Assembly (NCBI GenBank): GCA_017555965.1
Contig: JAFZFH010000071.1
Coordinates: 39,456-103,455 of the forward strand
Length of the DNA stretch: 64,000 nt
Direction of reading: 5' to 3'
From: Bacteroidales bacterium
GTDB lineage: Bacteria; Bacteroidota; Bacteroidia; Bacteroidales; UBA932
Shown here: positions 54,992 through 63,879 of the stretch, in pieces
Layout: every line of letters begins with the position of its first letter
Numbering within the stretch: position 1 is the stretch's first letter
The notes under the pieces: model-generated
Told to the model about the DNA's origin: nothing
Databases searched by the model: none
The model's input: the letters and a program-made list of their open reading frames with translations, nothing else
Translations under genes and position numbers: made by a program

Positions 54992-55906
54992 CTACTCCTC
55001 CTCTGTTACAAGTTTGATGAATATATCGTTCATTCTAGGAACAAGCTCCCTGAATGAATTCACTGTAAGTCCCTGTTCAAGGACAGCCACAAGCACATCA
55101 TTGCTTCCTACACCTTCTTCAAGTGCAAGCACTGCGGTATGTCTTCCTGCATCGTCGCGGTCTGAAAGCACCTTGAACACACCAGGTTCAGACTGAACAG
55201 TGCTGCCATCTGTGTAGATTAGCTCCATATTGTTGTTTCCATATTTGCGACGTATCTCGTCTACACCACCAGAAATCACCACATGTGACTTGTTGATGAG
55301 AGCGATATTGTCACAAAGTTCCTCCACAGACTCCATGTTATGAGTCGAAAGGATGATTGTGGCGCCTTCGTCCCTGAGACGAAGAATCTCCTCACGAATG
55401 ACCTGCGCATTCACAGGGTCGAAACCTGAGAACGGCTCATCGAGAATAAGAAGAGACGGCTTATGAACTACTGTAGTGATGAACTGGATCTTCTGAGCCA
55501 TACCCTTTGACAGCTCCTCGACCTTCTTGTTCCACCAGCTCTCAATGCCGAATCTGACGAACCACTTCTTAAGCTCCTTTGCAGCCTCTCTTGAAGACAT
55601 ACCCTTGAGCTGGGCCAGGTACATCGCCTGATCGCCGACCTTCATCTTGCGATAAAGTCCTCTCTCCTCAGGAAGATAACCTATCTTCTCCACATCATCT
55701 TGAGTTATAGGACGTCCGTCAAAAAGTACGGAACCGGAATTCGGGATGGTAATACGGTTAATGATACGGATCAACGTAGTCTTTCCGGCACCGTTAGGTC
55801 CTAGAAGACCGAAGATCTTTCCTTTCGGGATGTCCACCGAAACATGATCAAGAGCCACCTTTTCACCAAAGCTCTTGCAGACATCTTTACATCGGATCAA
55901 TTCCAT
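54992..55906 (-). CDS. ABC transporter ATP-binding protein (NatA-like)
   Basis: 304 residues: Walker A GPNGAGKTT (36-44), signature LSKGMAQK (ABC motif variant), Walker B LLILDEPFSG and the H-loop STHNMES. The C-terminal extension (about 220-304) is typical of the NatA/DRA subfamily. It energises the permease encoded downstream. Confidence 0.93.
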   Translation of the reverse strand: MELIRCKDVCKSFGEKVALDHVSVDIPKGKIFGLLGPNGAGKTTLIRIINRITIPNSGSVLFDGRPITQDDVEKIGYLPEERGLYRKMKVGDQAMYLAQLKGMSSREAAKELKKWFVRFGIESWWNKKVEELSKGMAQKIQFITTVVHKPSLLILDEPFSGFDPVNAQVIREEILRLRDEGATIILSTHNMESVEELCDNIALINKSHVVISGGVDEIRRKYGNNNMELIYTDGSTVQSEPGVFKVLSDRDDAGRHTAVLALEEGVGSNDVLVAVLEQGLTVNSFRELVPRMNDIFIKLVTEEE

Positions 55907-55915
55907 AGTCTATAT

Positions 55916-56956
55916 CTATATATTCAATATTCTTGCTGTAAGTTCCACCATGAGTTCTGCAGGAGCAGCCTCCCCTACATCTCCACCCTTTCCTTTGTAA
56001 TCATATTCCTTGAGTAACGAAATTACTGCCATACTCTTGTTGAGAGGATAGTTTCTCACAGCAGTATCGTACTCAGAGAAGAAGTAAGGATTCACTCCGA
56101 GAACTTTAGATTTCTGTTCATTTGTCGGACGAGGAGCCTTCATCAGCAGGGCATTGTACTTGAGTATTCTGTTGAAATGCGTATAGAGGGCGCTCACTGC
56201 CATCGGCATAGCGAACTTAGCTGACGAACCAAGGTAGGCCGCAATCCTGAGAGCTTTTGCGGAGTTCTTCACAGACAGTTCCTTGGTAAGCTCAAATATG
56301 CTGAACTGTCGGCTTATTCCGACATTCTTCTCGATATCTGCAGACGACACCTTCAAGGTACCCTCCGGCAGATTCTTAAGCATCTTCTCCGTCTCTATGG
56401 CAATCTTGTTAAGATCCGTTCCTGCGTGCTCTGCAAGAAGAGCCGCCGCATCAGGAGAAATGTCCAGTCCCTTCGTACGGTAGAACATCGAAATCCATTT
56501 CGGCATTTCATAGTCCCTCAAGGCCTGGGAATCCACCACAGTACCCATCTTGGAAACTGTCTTGTACAAGGATTTTCTCTTGTCCGCTGACGCTCCATGC
56601 ATAGCGATAACAAGCACGGTCGACTCAAGAGGATTCTGACAATATATGGAGAGATCATCCAGAGACTTCATCATCTGGGCCTCTCTGACTACAACAAGCT
56701 GCCTCTCTGCAAACATAGGATAGCGGCGCGCTGCTGTAATTACAGCATCTGCATTCACATCGGCACCATAGCATATCGTCTGGTTGAAGTCTCGCTCGCT
56801 TTCATCAAGACAATATTCCAGAACCGCATCGCACACCATATCAACATAATACGGTTCATCTCCCATAAGAAGATAAACCGGACTGAAGATGCCGTTCTGA
56901 GCATCTTTAACTATCTGTCTGCACTGAGTATCAGTTTCTACGAATCCTTTTGCCAT
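55916..56956 (-). CDS. holA: DNA polymerase III delta subunit
   Basis: About 346 residues. HolA features: VYLLMGDEPYYVDM near the N-terminus, an AAA-like fold without a usable P-loop, and SRQFSIFELTKELSVKNSAKALRIAAYL in the clamp-loader helical part. It opens and loads the sliding clamp. A -7 element (TATCTTTG) ends at 56964, so the ATG at 56956 is favoured over the one at 56962, implying a very short leader. First gene of the run holA-natA-natB-like-nucleotidase-mntP. Confidence 0.92.
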   Translation of the reverse strand: MAKGFVETDTQCRQIVKDAQNGIFSPVYLLMGDEPYYVDMVCDAVLEYCLDESERDFNQTICYGADVNADAVITAARRYPMFAERQLVVVREAQMMKSLDDLSIYCQNPLESTVLVIAMHGASADKRKSLYKTVSKMGTVVDSQALRDYEMPKWISMFYRTKGLDISPDAAALLAEHAGTDLNKIAIETEKMLKNLPEGTLKVSSADIEKNVGISRQFSIFELTKELSVKNSAKALRIAAYLGSSAKFAMPMAVSALYTHFNRILKYNALLMKAPRPTNEQKSKVLGVNPYFFSEYDTAVRNYPLNKSMAVISLLKEYDYKGKGGDVGEAAPAELMVELTARILNI

Positions 56957-56963
56957 ATTCATG

Positions 56964-56971
56964 CAAAGATA
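56964..56971 (-). promoter_or_regulatory. -7 promoter element of holA
   Basis: Minus strand TATCTTTG, exact consensus, directly before the holA start. No clear -33; the upstream terminator stem of hpf occupies that place. Confidence 0.5.
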
Positions 56972-57005
56972 AAAAAAATAAAGGAACCTCGTTGTGAGGT
57001 TCCTT
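56972..57005 (-). terminator. Intrinsic terminator after hpf
   Basis: Perfect 9-bp stem AAGGAACCT / AGGTTCCTT (56981-56989 / 56997-57005), followed on the minus strand by TATTTTTTTT. Confidence 0.9.
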
Positions 57006-57015
57006 CGTTTTTCTA

Positions 57016-57306
57016 TTATTCTGCTCTCTTCTCTTTTGCCTTTACAAGTTTTTCCTTTAAAATGTCTGCGCAGTCAACAACTGCATCTTCGAAGGTCTTA
57101 GCATTCTTCTCAACCACGATTGTGTTGCCAGGAATCGAAACCTGAATCTTCACATTTTTGTTTTCGTGTTCTGGAAGCAATGAAAGCGCCACATCTACTC
57201 CTGTAACCGCATCGTAGAATTTCTCAAGACGTGAGAGTTTCTTCTCTACAAAGTCCAACAGTTTCTGATCTGCATTGAACTTGATGCTCTGTACTCTAAT
57301 CTCCAT
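57016..57306 (-). CDS. hpf: Ribosome hibernation-promoting factor, short form
   Basis: 97 residues from ATG 57306 (MEIRVQSIKFNAD); an in-frame extension upstream lies inside the recombinase gene. S30AE/RaiA fold with KLSRLEKFYDAV and NTIVVEKNAKTFEDAVVDCADILKEKLVKAK. It lacks the C-terminal domain of long HPF. It binds the 30S decoding centre and silences ribosomes in stationary phase. The start overlaps the recombinase stop by 11 bp, so the genes are coupled. Confidence 0.93.
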   Translation of the reverse strand: MEIRVQSIKFNADQKLLDFVEKKLSRLEKFYDAVTGVDVALSLLPEHENKNVKIQVSIPGNTIVVEKNAKTFEDAVVDCADILKEKLVKAKEKRAE

Positions 57307-58255
57307 TTTTACCTCCGTTTTTAGCCCTTGGATGGGCACGTTTATAACTATCTTTAAGCCGGGCGATGCTGCTGTGGGTATAGACCTGAGTAGCGGCCAG
57401 AGAAGAGTGTCCGAGAAGTTCCTTTATGGAATTCAGGGACGCACCTTCATTCATAAGTTCTGTCGCAAGAGAGTGCCTTAAAACATGCGGAGACTTGCGT
57501 CCCTTTATGTTCCTGACACCACCAAGTCCAGACTTTACAATCCTGTCCACACACTTAGGATATAACGGACAACCCTTGTATGTGACGAACAGCGGCTCTG
57601 TCAAAGATCTTTTCCTTCCGCACATCACCTCAACTGCTTTCAAATATAATAAAATTTCTTCAGACAATGAAGACACAAGAGGAATTTCTCGCATTTTATC
57701 GCCTTTTCCCCTTACTTTTACAACATTTCTACCAAAATCCACATCTCCGATGAGCATACCTATCAATTCGGCACGTCTGATACCGGTAGCATATAAGGTC
57801 GAGATGACAATCCTCTCAAGCAGTATATCGTATCCTTGTTTTCCCTCCTCAGAACAGTCCTGAGCAGGATTTGCATCGAAATATTCCGACATCGCATCAT
57901 TGCTGATGAACTGCGGAATACGCTTTTCGACCTTCGGTTTGGCTATGAGCTTAACGGGATTTGATTTAAGGAATCCCTGCTGCATCAGATAGCGGCAGAA
58001 GCCGCTGAGAGCGGAAAGGTGGAGATTGACTGTCCTTGCCGATTTCGGAGTCTTCCCGTCCAGCATATGGACCTCATACTCCCTGATTTCGGAAATGTTC
58101 ATGGTGGAGGCGAAGGCCTCATCAGAATCGACCACACTCTTGCTAGAAACAAAGGCAAGATAATCCTTCAGGACTCCTTCATATATGGATACAGTCCTTT
58201 CAGAATATCGCCTTACATTCCTCAGATAAGACAGGTATGAATCTATGATGTCCAT
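57296..58255 (-). CDS. Tyrosine recombinase, XerC/XerD type
   Basis: 319 residues. SAM-like N-terminal core-binding domain (about 1-95) and catalytic domain with Arg160 (ATGIRRAEL), Lys184, His257 and Arg260 (HVLRHSLA), His283 (LLGHSSLA) and Tyr292 (VYTHS). Full set of catalytic residues. The setting with hpf, cca and housekeeping genes points to chromosome-dimer resolution rather than a mobile element. Confidence 0.93.
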   Translation of the reverse strand: MDIIDSYLSYLRNVRRYSERTVSIYEGVLKDYLAFVSSKSVVDSDEAFASTMNISEIREYEVHMLDGKTPKSARTVNLHLSALSGFCRYLMQQGFLKSNPVKLIAKPKVEKRIPQFISNDAMSEYFDANPAQDCSEEGKQGYDILLERIVISTLYATGIRRAELIGMLIGDVDFGRNVVKVRGKGDKMREIPLVSSLSEEILLYLKAVEVMCGRKRSLTEPLFVTYKGCPLYPKCVDRIVKSGLGGVRNIKGRKSPHVLRHSLATELMNEGASLNSIKELLGHSSLAATQVYTHSSIARLKDSYKRAHPRAKNGGKNGD

Positions 58256-58258
58256 GGA

Positions 58259-59770
58259 TTATTTTACAGGGAACAGCCCGAGCTCTGCAGCCTTCTGCCT
58301 CATAAGGGCATCTGCAGCCTCGAAGGTATTCTCTATGTCTCCGTCAAGGATAGCATTCTTGACATACTCCTTGAGCTGACCGATGGTATTGCAAGGAGAG
58401 ATGCCGAAGAGTTCCATGACATAGTCTCCGGTAATAGGATTCTTGAAGTTTCTGATCGCATCCTTAGCCTCCACCTCTACAAGCTTGGTCCTCACAAGCT
58501 CGAAGTTGGCATGCAGACGCGCCACCTTCTTAGGATTCTTTGACGTGATGTCAGCGTTGCAGAGAAGCATCAGGTCGTCGATATCATTTCCTGCGTCGAA
58601 TAGCAGACGCCTTACAGCAGAATCCGTAACCTCCTCAGTAACAAGGGCTATAGGTCTGAGATGGAGACTCACCAGCTTCTGTACATATTTCATCTTCTCG
58701 TTGAGAGGCATCTTCATGCTCTGGAAGATCTTCGGTATCCAACGACCTCCGAGAACCTCATGTCCGTGGAATGTCCATCCCAATGCCGAGTCATATCTTT
58801 TTGTTGCAGGCTTTGCAATATCGTGGAGCAGAGCAGCCCACCTGAGCCATACGTTAGGCTCCGTGCGAACCTTCTCCATCTCGACTCCGTCTTCGAAAAG
58901 GAAGTCTTTCAGACGGCCTTCAGCGATTGCCTCAACTTCAAGAGCGGCAACATTGTCGACCACTTCGAGGGTATGGGAGAAATTCTCCTTATGTTCCCTT
59001 CCGTCAACACTTTCCACACCTTTAAGTTTGGAAAGCTGCGGAAGTATGTAGTCCAGAAGTCCTGTCTGATCGAGAAGTCTGAATCCGATGGAAGGCTTTG
59101 ATGTGACAAGTATCTTATTGAGTTCCTCTACAATCCTTTCCTTTGAGAGGATCTCCATCCTATGTCTGTTTCTCCGGATGGATTCGAGCGATTCGGGAAC
59201 AATCTTGAACGTAAGTGCGTCAGTAGAAAGCTTTGTAGCAAATCTTACGGCACGGACCATTCTCAACGGGTCATCGCTGTAGGTCGTATCAGGATCGAGA
59301 GGCGTACGGATGATGCCGGCAGCAAGGTCCCTGATACCTCCGAACGGATCCACCAATGCACCGAAATCATCCTTCTGAAGGCTGAAGGCCATGGCGTTGA
59401 TGGTAAAATCCCTCCTCAACTGATCGTCTTCGAGAGTACCGTCCTCTACGATCGGCTTTCGCGAGTCGCGACGATAGGATTCCTTTCTCGCACCGACGAA
59501 TTCGACCTCGATTCCATGATAACGGAGCATGGCCGTACCGAAGTTTCGGAATACGGACACATTGCTGTGGACTTTCGCACCTACAGCCTCCGCAAGCTCG
59601 ATTCCACTTCCCTCCACCACGATGTCGATATCCTTGCTCGGACGTCCGAGAAAGCAGTCGCGTACATATCCGCCGATGACGAAGGCACGCACGCCAAGTT
59701 CGGCTGCTGTCTCCGACACGATGGAAAATATCTTATGATCAAGAAAACCTTGTGTTATTGTTGCTGACAT
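58259..59770 (-). CDS. cca: CCA tRNA nucleotidyltransferase
   Basis: 503 residues: polymerase-beta head domain with GGYVRDCFLGRPSKDIDIVV (33-52), the RRDFTINAMAF block, and an HD domain (LLHDIAKPATKRY) in the C-terminal half. It adds or repairs the 3' CCA end of tRNAs; the HD domain may add phosphohydrolase activity. Overlaps the preceding HsdR_N gene by 16 bp and precedes the recombinase by 3 bp. Confidence 0.94.
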   Translation of the reverse strand: MSATITQGFLDHKIFSIVSETAAELGVRAFVIGGYVRDCFLGRPSKDIDIVVEGSGIELAEAVGAKVHSNVSVFRNFGTAMLRYHGIEVEFVGARKESYRRDSRKPIVEDGTLEDDQLRRDFTINAMAFSLQKDDFGALVDPFGGIRDLAAGIIRTPLDPDTTYSDDPLRMVRAVRFATKLSTDALTFKIVPESLESIRRNRHRMEILSKERIVEELNKILVTSKPSIGFRLLDQTGLLDYILPQLSKLKGVESVDGREHKENFSHTLEVVDNVAALEVEAIAEGRLKDFLFEDGVEMEKVRTEPNVWLRWAALLHDIAKPATKRYDSALGWTFHGHEVLGGRWIPKIFQSMKMPLNEKMKYVQKLVSLHLRPIALVTEEVTDSAVRRLLFDAGNDIDDLMLLCNADITSKNPKKVARLHANFELVRTKLVEVEAKDAIRNFKNPITGDYVMELFGISPCNTIGQLKEYVKNAILDGDIENTFEAADALMRQKAAELGLFPVK

Positions 59771-60180
59771 ATCATTTCGTTATAAGACGGCACCTTTCCG
59801 ATGAAGGCATAATTGACTTTACCTTCAGACTCTCCCCTTCTGCATGCGTAGGTCTGCCGACCGTTTGTTATTATCATATAGGACACATTCAGGACCATGT
59901 TGTACCTTATCGCCTGTTCGAGGACTCCCTGGTCCAGTTCGACTTCAGGTCTCTTGCACTCGACCACAGCCAACGGCTTTGCCTTTCTGTCGTAGACCAC
60001 CAGATCGGCACGGAACTGCTTTCCACCCAATTTGAATCCTACCTCGCTCATCATCATATGCATAGGCACTTCCAGATCTCTGGAAAGTACACCGATGCAC
60101 CACTGACGGACCCTTTCCTCTGGTGTAAGAGCCACATTCTTCTTTCTCAACGGGTCCCATATTGTCTGCAGATTATCCAT
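59755..60180 (-). CDS. Stand-alone HsdR N-terminal-type PD-(D/E)XK nuclease domain protein
   Basis: 141 residues from ATG 60180. Matches the N-terminal domain of type I restriction R subunits, with the nuclease core FRADLVVYDRKAKPLAVVECKRP (Asp...Glu-x-Lys). There is no helicase part, specificity or methylase gene nearby, so it is not part of a restriction system; such small proteins are common housekeeping neighbours in Bacteroidetes. Role unknown. First gene of the operon continuing into cca. Confidence 0.85.
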   Translation of the reverse strand: MDNLQTIWDPLRKKNVALTPEERVRQWCIGVLSRDLEVPMHMMMSEVGFKLGGKQFRADLVVYDRKAKPLAVVECKRPEVELDQGVLEQAIRYNMVLNVSYMIITNGRQTYACRRGESEGKVNYAFIGKVPSYNEMICQQQ

Positions 60181-60187
60181 AATCATG

Positions 60188-60217
60188 CAAATATAGTCAA
60201 AAAAAATGTTAGATTTG
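60188..60217. promoter_or_regulatory. Divergent -7 elements
   Basis: Minus-strand TATATTTG (60195-60188) before the HsdR_N gene and plus-strand TAGATTTG (60210-60217) before the pseudouridine synthase gene, both exact TAnnTTTG matches. Confidence 0.5.
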
Positions 60218-60235
60218 CAGACAAAGGAACAAGAC

Positions 60236-60946
60236 ATGCGTAACGGAAAAGGATATAGAAGAAATGACGGACTTGAAATAGTCTTCGAGGACGATTGGCT
60301 GATTGTTGTCAACAAACCGAGCGGTCTGCTGACCATGTCGACAGAGAAGAGGAAGGACATCACAGCATACTCGATGCTTCAGGACTACTTCACTGAAGGA
60401 AGGATATTCATCGTCCATCGTCTGGACCGCGACACATCCGGACTGATCGTCTTTGCAAAGGACGAAGAGACCAAAAGAGCATTGCAGGACAATTGGGATG
60501 AAGCCGTACAGGAAAGAAGATACTTCGCCATCCTCGAAGGACGCATCGAGGACGAAGAGGGATGGATCGAGACCTGGACATACGAACATCCTAAATCCCT
60601 GAAGGTCCATTGTTACGCACTCCGTGAAAACGACGACAGGAACAAGCCGCCACGCAAGGACTGGAAATTCACATCCAGCCATTGCCGCACCCTGAAACAT
60701 GTACAGAAGGACGGAAACGAATACACCTGCGTGGAATTCAACCTGGAGACAGGAAGAAAGAATCAGATCAGAACGCACTCACAGTGGATAGGACATCCTG
60801 TTGCAGGAGACCGCAAATACGATGCTCAGACAAATCCATTCGGCAGACTTGCGCTTCACGCACAGGGACTCTCGTTCATCCATCCGTGGACCGGAAAACT
60901 GATGAAGTTCACTGCAGGCATTCCGAAATCACTCAGCAGATTCTAG
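60236..60946 (+). CDS. RluA family RNA pseudouridine synthase
   Basis: 236 residues from ATG 60236; an in-frame ATG at 60206 lies upstream of the -7 element and is unlikely. Catalytic motif VHRLDRDTSGLIVFA with the conserved Asp, DWLIVVNKPSGLLTM, and NQIRTHSQWIGHPVAGDRKY. No S4 domain, so of the RluA/TruC-like short type. It isomerises uridines in rRNA or tRNA; exact sites unknown. The 3' end overlaps the convergent glycosyltransferase by 18 bp. Confidence 0.92.
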   Translation: MRNGKGYRRNDGLEIVFEDDWLIVVNKPSGLLTMSTEKRKDITAYSMLQDYFTEGRIFIVHRLDRDTSGLIVFAKDEETKRALQDNWDEAVQERRYFAILEGRIEDEEGWIETWTYEHPKSLKVHCYALRENDDRNKPPRKDWKFTSSHCRTLKHVQKDGNEYTCVEFNLETGRKNQIRTHSQWIGHPVAGDRKYDAQTNPFGRLALHAQGLSFIHPWTGKLMKFTAGIPKSLSRF

Positions 60947-61822
60947 AAAAGCTCCATCCCGGAGCGACTGTCTGCGGAGGGTCCTCAGTCTGGAGTAATC
61001 TCGGATCAGTGTAAAGATATATCTGAACACTGACAACGAGCAGTATCTCACGCTGATTGCCAACAACTCCATAGGCTGAAATAACATCCTGAATGGCAGA
61101 AAGTTAAGAGGATTGCTGATTTTAACCACAGAAGCCACACATTTCATACGCATGGATGCCGGTTTGGACATCGGCCTCATCTCTCTGTCGTGCACCGCAA
61201 ATGCATCAGAAAGAACTCCTATGCTGAATCCGTGATATTGAGCACGGTGGATATAATTATCGTCTTCCCCATAATGGGTAAATGCAGGAGAGAAGCCACC
61301 TACTTTCTTCAGACATTCACGACTCACCATCCAATGAGCAGCCATCACAAATTTCACATCATGAATCCGTCCGGAACTTGATGAACGCCACTCCTGTACA
61401 GCCTTGTCAGGACACCAGTTCGCAAATCGAGGATCCAGTTTATCCCGTGTAGTAGTCAGCTGCATAGGACTAAGAATACCATATTGAGGATGACGCTGCA
61501 TTGCAGAAGTCAGAGACTCAAATGTATCCGGGCCCACCCAAGCATCCTGATTCAGGAGATAAACATAATCATAACCTTCTTCAGAGGCCTTCTGCAGACC
61601 GACATTATTTGCTCTGCCGAAACCGAGATTCTGTGCAGCACAATGCACCATAACCTCCGGATAATGAGCCTTGATATATTCAGGGCTACCATCTACCGAA
61701 CAGTTATCAATCACCATAACATCAACAGGCAATGAAGATTCACGCAGACTACCTAAGCATCTGTCAATCCACTTCATACCATTGTAAGTGACAATTATGA
61801 CCAACAACTTCTTTCCCATCAT
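60929..61822 (-). CDS. Glycosyltransferase family 2 (rhamnosyltransferase-like)
   Basis: About 297 residues from ATG 61822, which overlaps the stop of the upstream glycosyltransferase by one base (TGATG). GT-A fold: VIIVTYNGMKWIDRCLGSL, VIDNCSVDGSPEYI, NLGFGRANNVGL and the YLLNQDAWV (DxD-like) motif, with a C-terminal hydrophobic patch. Similar to transferases that build surface polysaccharides; donor and acceptor unknown. Confidence 0.9.
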   Translation of the reverse strand: MMGKKLLVIIVTYNGMKWIDRCLGSLRESSLPVDVMVIDNCSVDGSPEYIKAHYPEVMVHCAAQNLGFGRANNVGLQKASEEGYDYVYLLNQDAWVGPDTFESLTSAMQRHPQYGILSPMQLTTTRDKLDPRFANWCPDKAVQEWRSSSSGRIHDVKFVMAAHWMVSRECLKKVGGFSPAFTHYGEDDNYIHRAQYHGFSIGVLSDAFAVHDREMRPMSKPASMRMKCVASVVKISNPLNFLPFRMLFQPMELLAISVRYCSLSVFRYIFTLIRDYSRLRTLRRQSLRDGAFLESAE

Positions 61823-62724
61823 CAACAGAATTTATTATCCTTCTTCATTCTACTGCGGACATAGCCAGATACGCAGCGGAAAATGACCTCAAACAATGAA
61901 TATCCTGCATTTCTGCATTGTGACAAGGCTACAGTAAACAAATGCTTCCTGTTTGTACGCACGCCTCGCATGTATCGGAACAAAGGCTCCAGACGAATAT
62001 TGTTTTCATCAAAGAAACGCTGCACACCCGCATAGACCTGCAGACGGCTGAGAGTCTTCTCATCACTTCCGAAAAAGTCGTCACAAAGCGAACCTTCCCT
62101 TACGGTCACGCAGACCAGAGGCTGGCGGCATAACTCCACACCGGAAGCATAATGACCCGTGAGAACTGAGAACTTATAATCATTGGCAACTATAGATTCA
62201 TCGAAGCGGATGTCATACTCCTCGACCAGGCTCCTTCTTATCAGTTTTCCCCATGGCTCAGTATAGCCATATCTAAGGAAACTTTCCAATTGAAGACCGG
62301 AATAATCAGTGAAGGCCTTATCAAACTTCTCATGTCGCCATGCAGGTTCGAGCGAATCGGAAAAACGGCTTTCAATACCAAAGAATACAATATCATTGTC
62401 AGAGTCTGCATATGTATCGATCAGCTGCAATGCATTCTCAGTCAAAAAGTCATCAGAATCGACAAACATAAGCCATTTGCCTTCAGCTCGCTTCAAAGCA
62501 ACGTTTCTGGCATATCCTGCACCCTTGGCCTCTGTTGTAAAGATCACTTCCACTCCAGGATCGTTCAGACCGGGATACTGTACCTTTTGTTCAGGCGTCA
62601 TATCGCTGGAATCATCGACTACAATTATCTGGATATCTTTTCGCCTCGGTATAGAACAAAGGCAACGCTCAAGAAGACCAAACAAATTCTTAGTCGGAAT
62701 TATAATAGAAAGCAAATATCCCAT
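61822..62724 (-). CDS. Glycosyltransferase family 2
   Basis: 300 residues from ATG 62724 (MGYLLSIIIPTKN). GT-A motifs IIVVDDSSD, GAGYARNVALKRAEGKWLMFVDSDDFL (DSDD metal site) and a central WGKLIRRSL block. Forms a two-gene unit with the next glycosyltransferase. Probably works on a surface glycan. Confidence 0.9.
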   Translation of the reverse strand: MGYLLSIIIPTKNLFGLLERCLCSIPRRKDIQIIVVDDSSDMTPEQKVQYPGLNDPGVEVIFTTEAKGAGYARNVALKRAEGKWLMFVDSDDFLTENALQLIDTYADSDNDIVFFGIESRFSDSLEPAWRHEKFDKAFTDYSGLQLESFLRYGYTEPWGKLIRRSLVEEYDIRFDESIVANDYKFSVLTGHYASGVELCRQPLVCVTVREGSLCDDFFGSDEKTLSRLQVYAGVQRFFDENNIRLEPLFRYMRGVRTNRKHLFTVALSQCRNAGYSLFEVIFRCVSGYVRSRMKKDNKFC

Positions 62725-62760
62725 ATGAGTCAAATCTTCCGCAAATTTAACAAAATTTAT

Positions 62761-62768
62761 TATCTTTG
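62761..62768 (+). promoter_or_regulatory. -7 element of the third glycosyltransferase gene
   Basis: TATCTTTG, exact consensus, only 8 bp before ATG 62777, implying an almost leaderless transcript. No -33 TTG at the expected place. Confidence 0.45.
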
Positions 62769-62776
62769 AATTCCAT

Positions 62777-63805
62777 ATGAAACCCGAAGTAAGCATAATC
62801 ATTGTAAGCATGAACAACGTCTCATGCCTCTTTCCATGTCTTGACAGCATCAGACGACATACCACGGTATCATACGAAACTTTCGTCACCGCATATATGT
62901 TCAGTGATGAAAATCTGAAACTCCTGACCGGGAAATATCCTTGGGTAACCATTATAGAAAGCAATGAACTCAGGGGATTTGCAGAAAACAACAACCTTGC
63001 ACTCAGACTGGCTGAAGGAAAATACTGCTTTATCGTCAATGACGACACGCTTATGAACATGCCTGTAATCGACAGACTTGTAGAAGACATGTCCAAGGTT
63101 CCTGCAGAGACGGCAGCAATAAGTCCTAAGATTGTTTTTCCGGACGGAAAAGTACAGACATGTGGCAGGGCACCATGGACTCCTTTCAGGTATCTGAAGC
63201 ATTATCTCCACCTTGTCGACGAAACAAGACCAGACAAATGGGCTATGCAGGATGGGCTATTCCTTACATATACGCTCAACGGAGCATGCTTTCTTGCTAA
63301 AACAGATATATTCAGAGAATATGGGTGGTTTGACGAAACATACACATTCACACCTGAAGACATTGCTCTTGGAACTCTTTTCAGCAGAAACGGACATCCT
63401 ATATATACAGACTCTGATGTTGAGATCACACACATAGCCAATGCAACAGCCTCACGTATTGAAGCTGCAATCAAGCCGACAAGAGTCAGGGGTTCCCTCA
63501 TATTCTATTCAAGTCTCGGAAACATCAGGCCAAATCAAGGCACAAACGGCTGTAACCCGTTCATATACATTCTCATGGGACTGTTCATCTGGATATTTGA
63601 AGCACTGAGAAGTATCAAATATATCCTCTGCGACTGTTCCGGATCATCCCCTGAAAGCCAGCGCAACCGCATCATGCGGGACACTGCTGCGAATGTCCGC
63701 AGAAGTATCTTCACTAAGAAAACCACAAAAGAGATCTTTACGAAATATTATCAGGAAGTGACAGGAAAGACTATTTCCGGTATAATTGCCAAAAGTAGTT
63801 GGTAA
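62777..63805 (+). CDS. Glycosyltransferase family 2, C-terminal membrane-associated
   Basis: 342 residues. GT-A blocks SIIIVSMNNVSCLFPCLDSI, LRGFAENNNLALRLAEGKYCFIVNDDTLM (NDD metal site) and WFDETYTFTPEDIALGTLFS. A hydrophobic helix near 260-285 may hold it at the membrane. Divergent from the two other family 2 genes, consistent with the edge of a surface-polysaccharide cluster. The IS element begins directly after its stop. Confidence 0.9.
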   Translation: MKPEVSIIIVSMNNVSCLFPCLDSIRRHTTVSYETFVTAYMFSDENLKLLTGKYPWVTIIESNELRGFAENNNLALRLAEGKYCFIVNDDTLMNMPVIDRLVEDMSKVPAETAAISPKIVFPDGKVQTCGRAPWTPFRYLKHYLHLVDETRPDKWAMQDGLFLTYTLNGACFLAKTDIFREYGWFDETYTFTPEDIALGTLFSRNGHPIYTDSDVEITHIANATASRIEAAIKPTRVRGSLIFYSSLGNIRPNQGTNGCNPFIYILMGLFIWIFEALRSIKYILCDCSGSSPESQRNRIMRDTAANVRRSIFTKKTTKEIFTKYYQEVTGKTISGIIAKSSW

Positions 63806-63839
63806 AACCTCTGTAACAATCTAAAATACAGTAAGATAC

Positions 63840-63879
63840 AATAACTTTGATGAAATCCGTTTCATCAAAGTTATTTTTT
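63840..63879 (+). promoter_or_regulatory. Perfect 16-bp hairpin with T run before the transposase start
   Basis: Arms 63840-63855 and 63860-63875 (AATAACTTTGATGAAA / TTTCATCAAAGTTATT), TCCG loop, then TTTT and the transposase ATG. A -7 match TAACTTTG (63842-63849) lies in the left arm. It can end glycosyltransferase transcripts and hide the transposase start from read-through. Confidence 0.75.

Noticed and set aside
57296-58255. Recombinase as sign of an integrated element
   Set aside because: It is in an operon with cca and hpf, has no attachment-site repeats or phage/conjugation genes around it, and looks like a chromosomal Xer protein.
59755-60180. Type I restriction-modification system
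   Set aside because: Only the HsdR N-terminal nuclease-like domain is present; no helicase, HsdS or HsdM.
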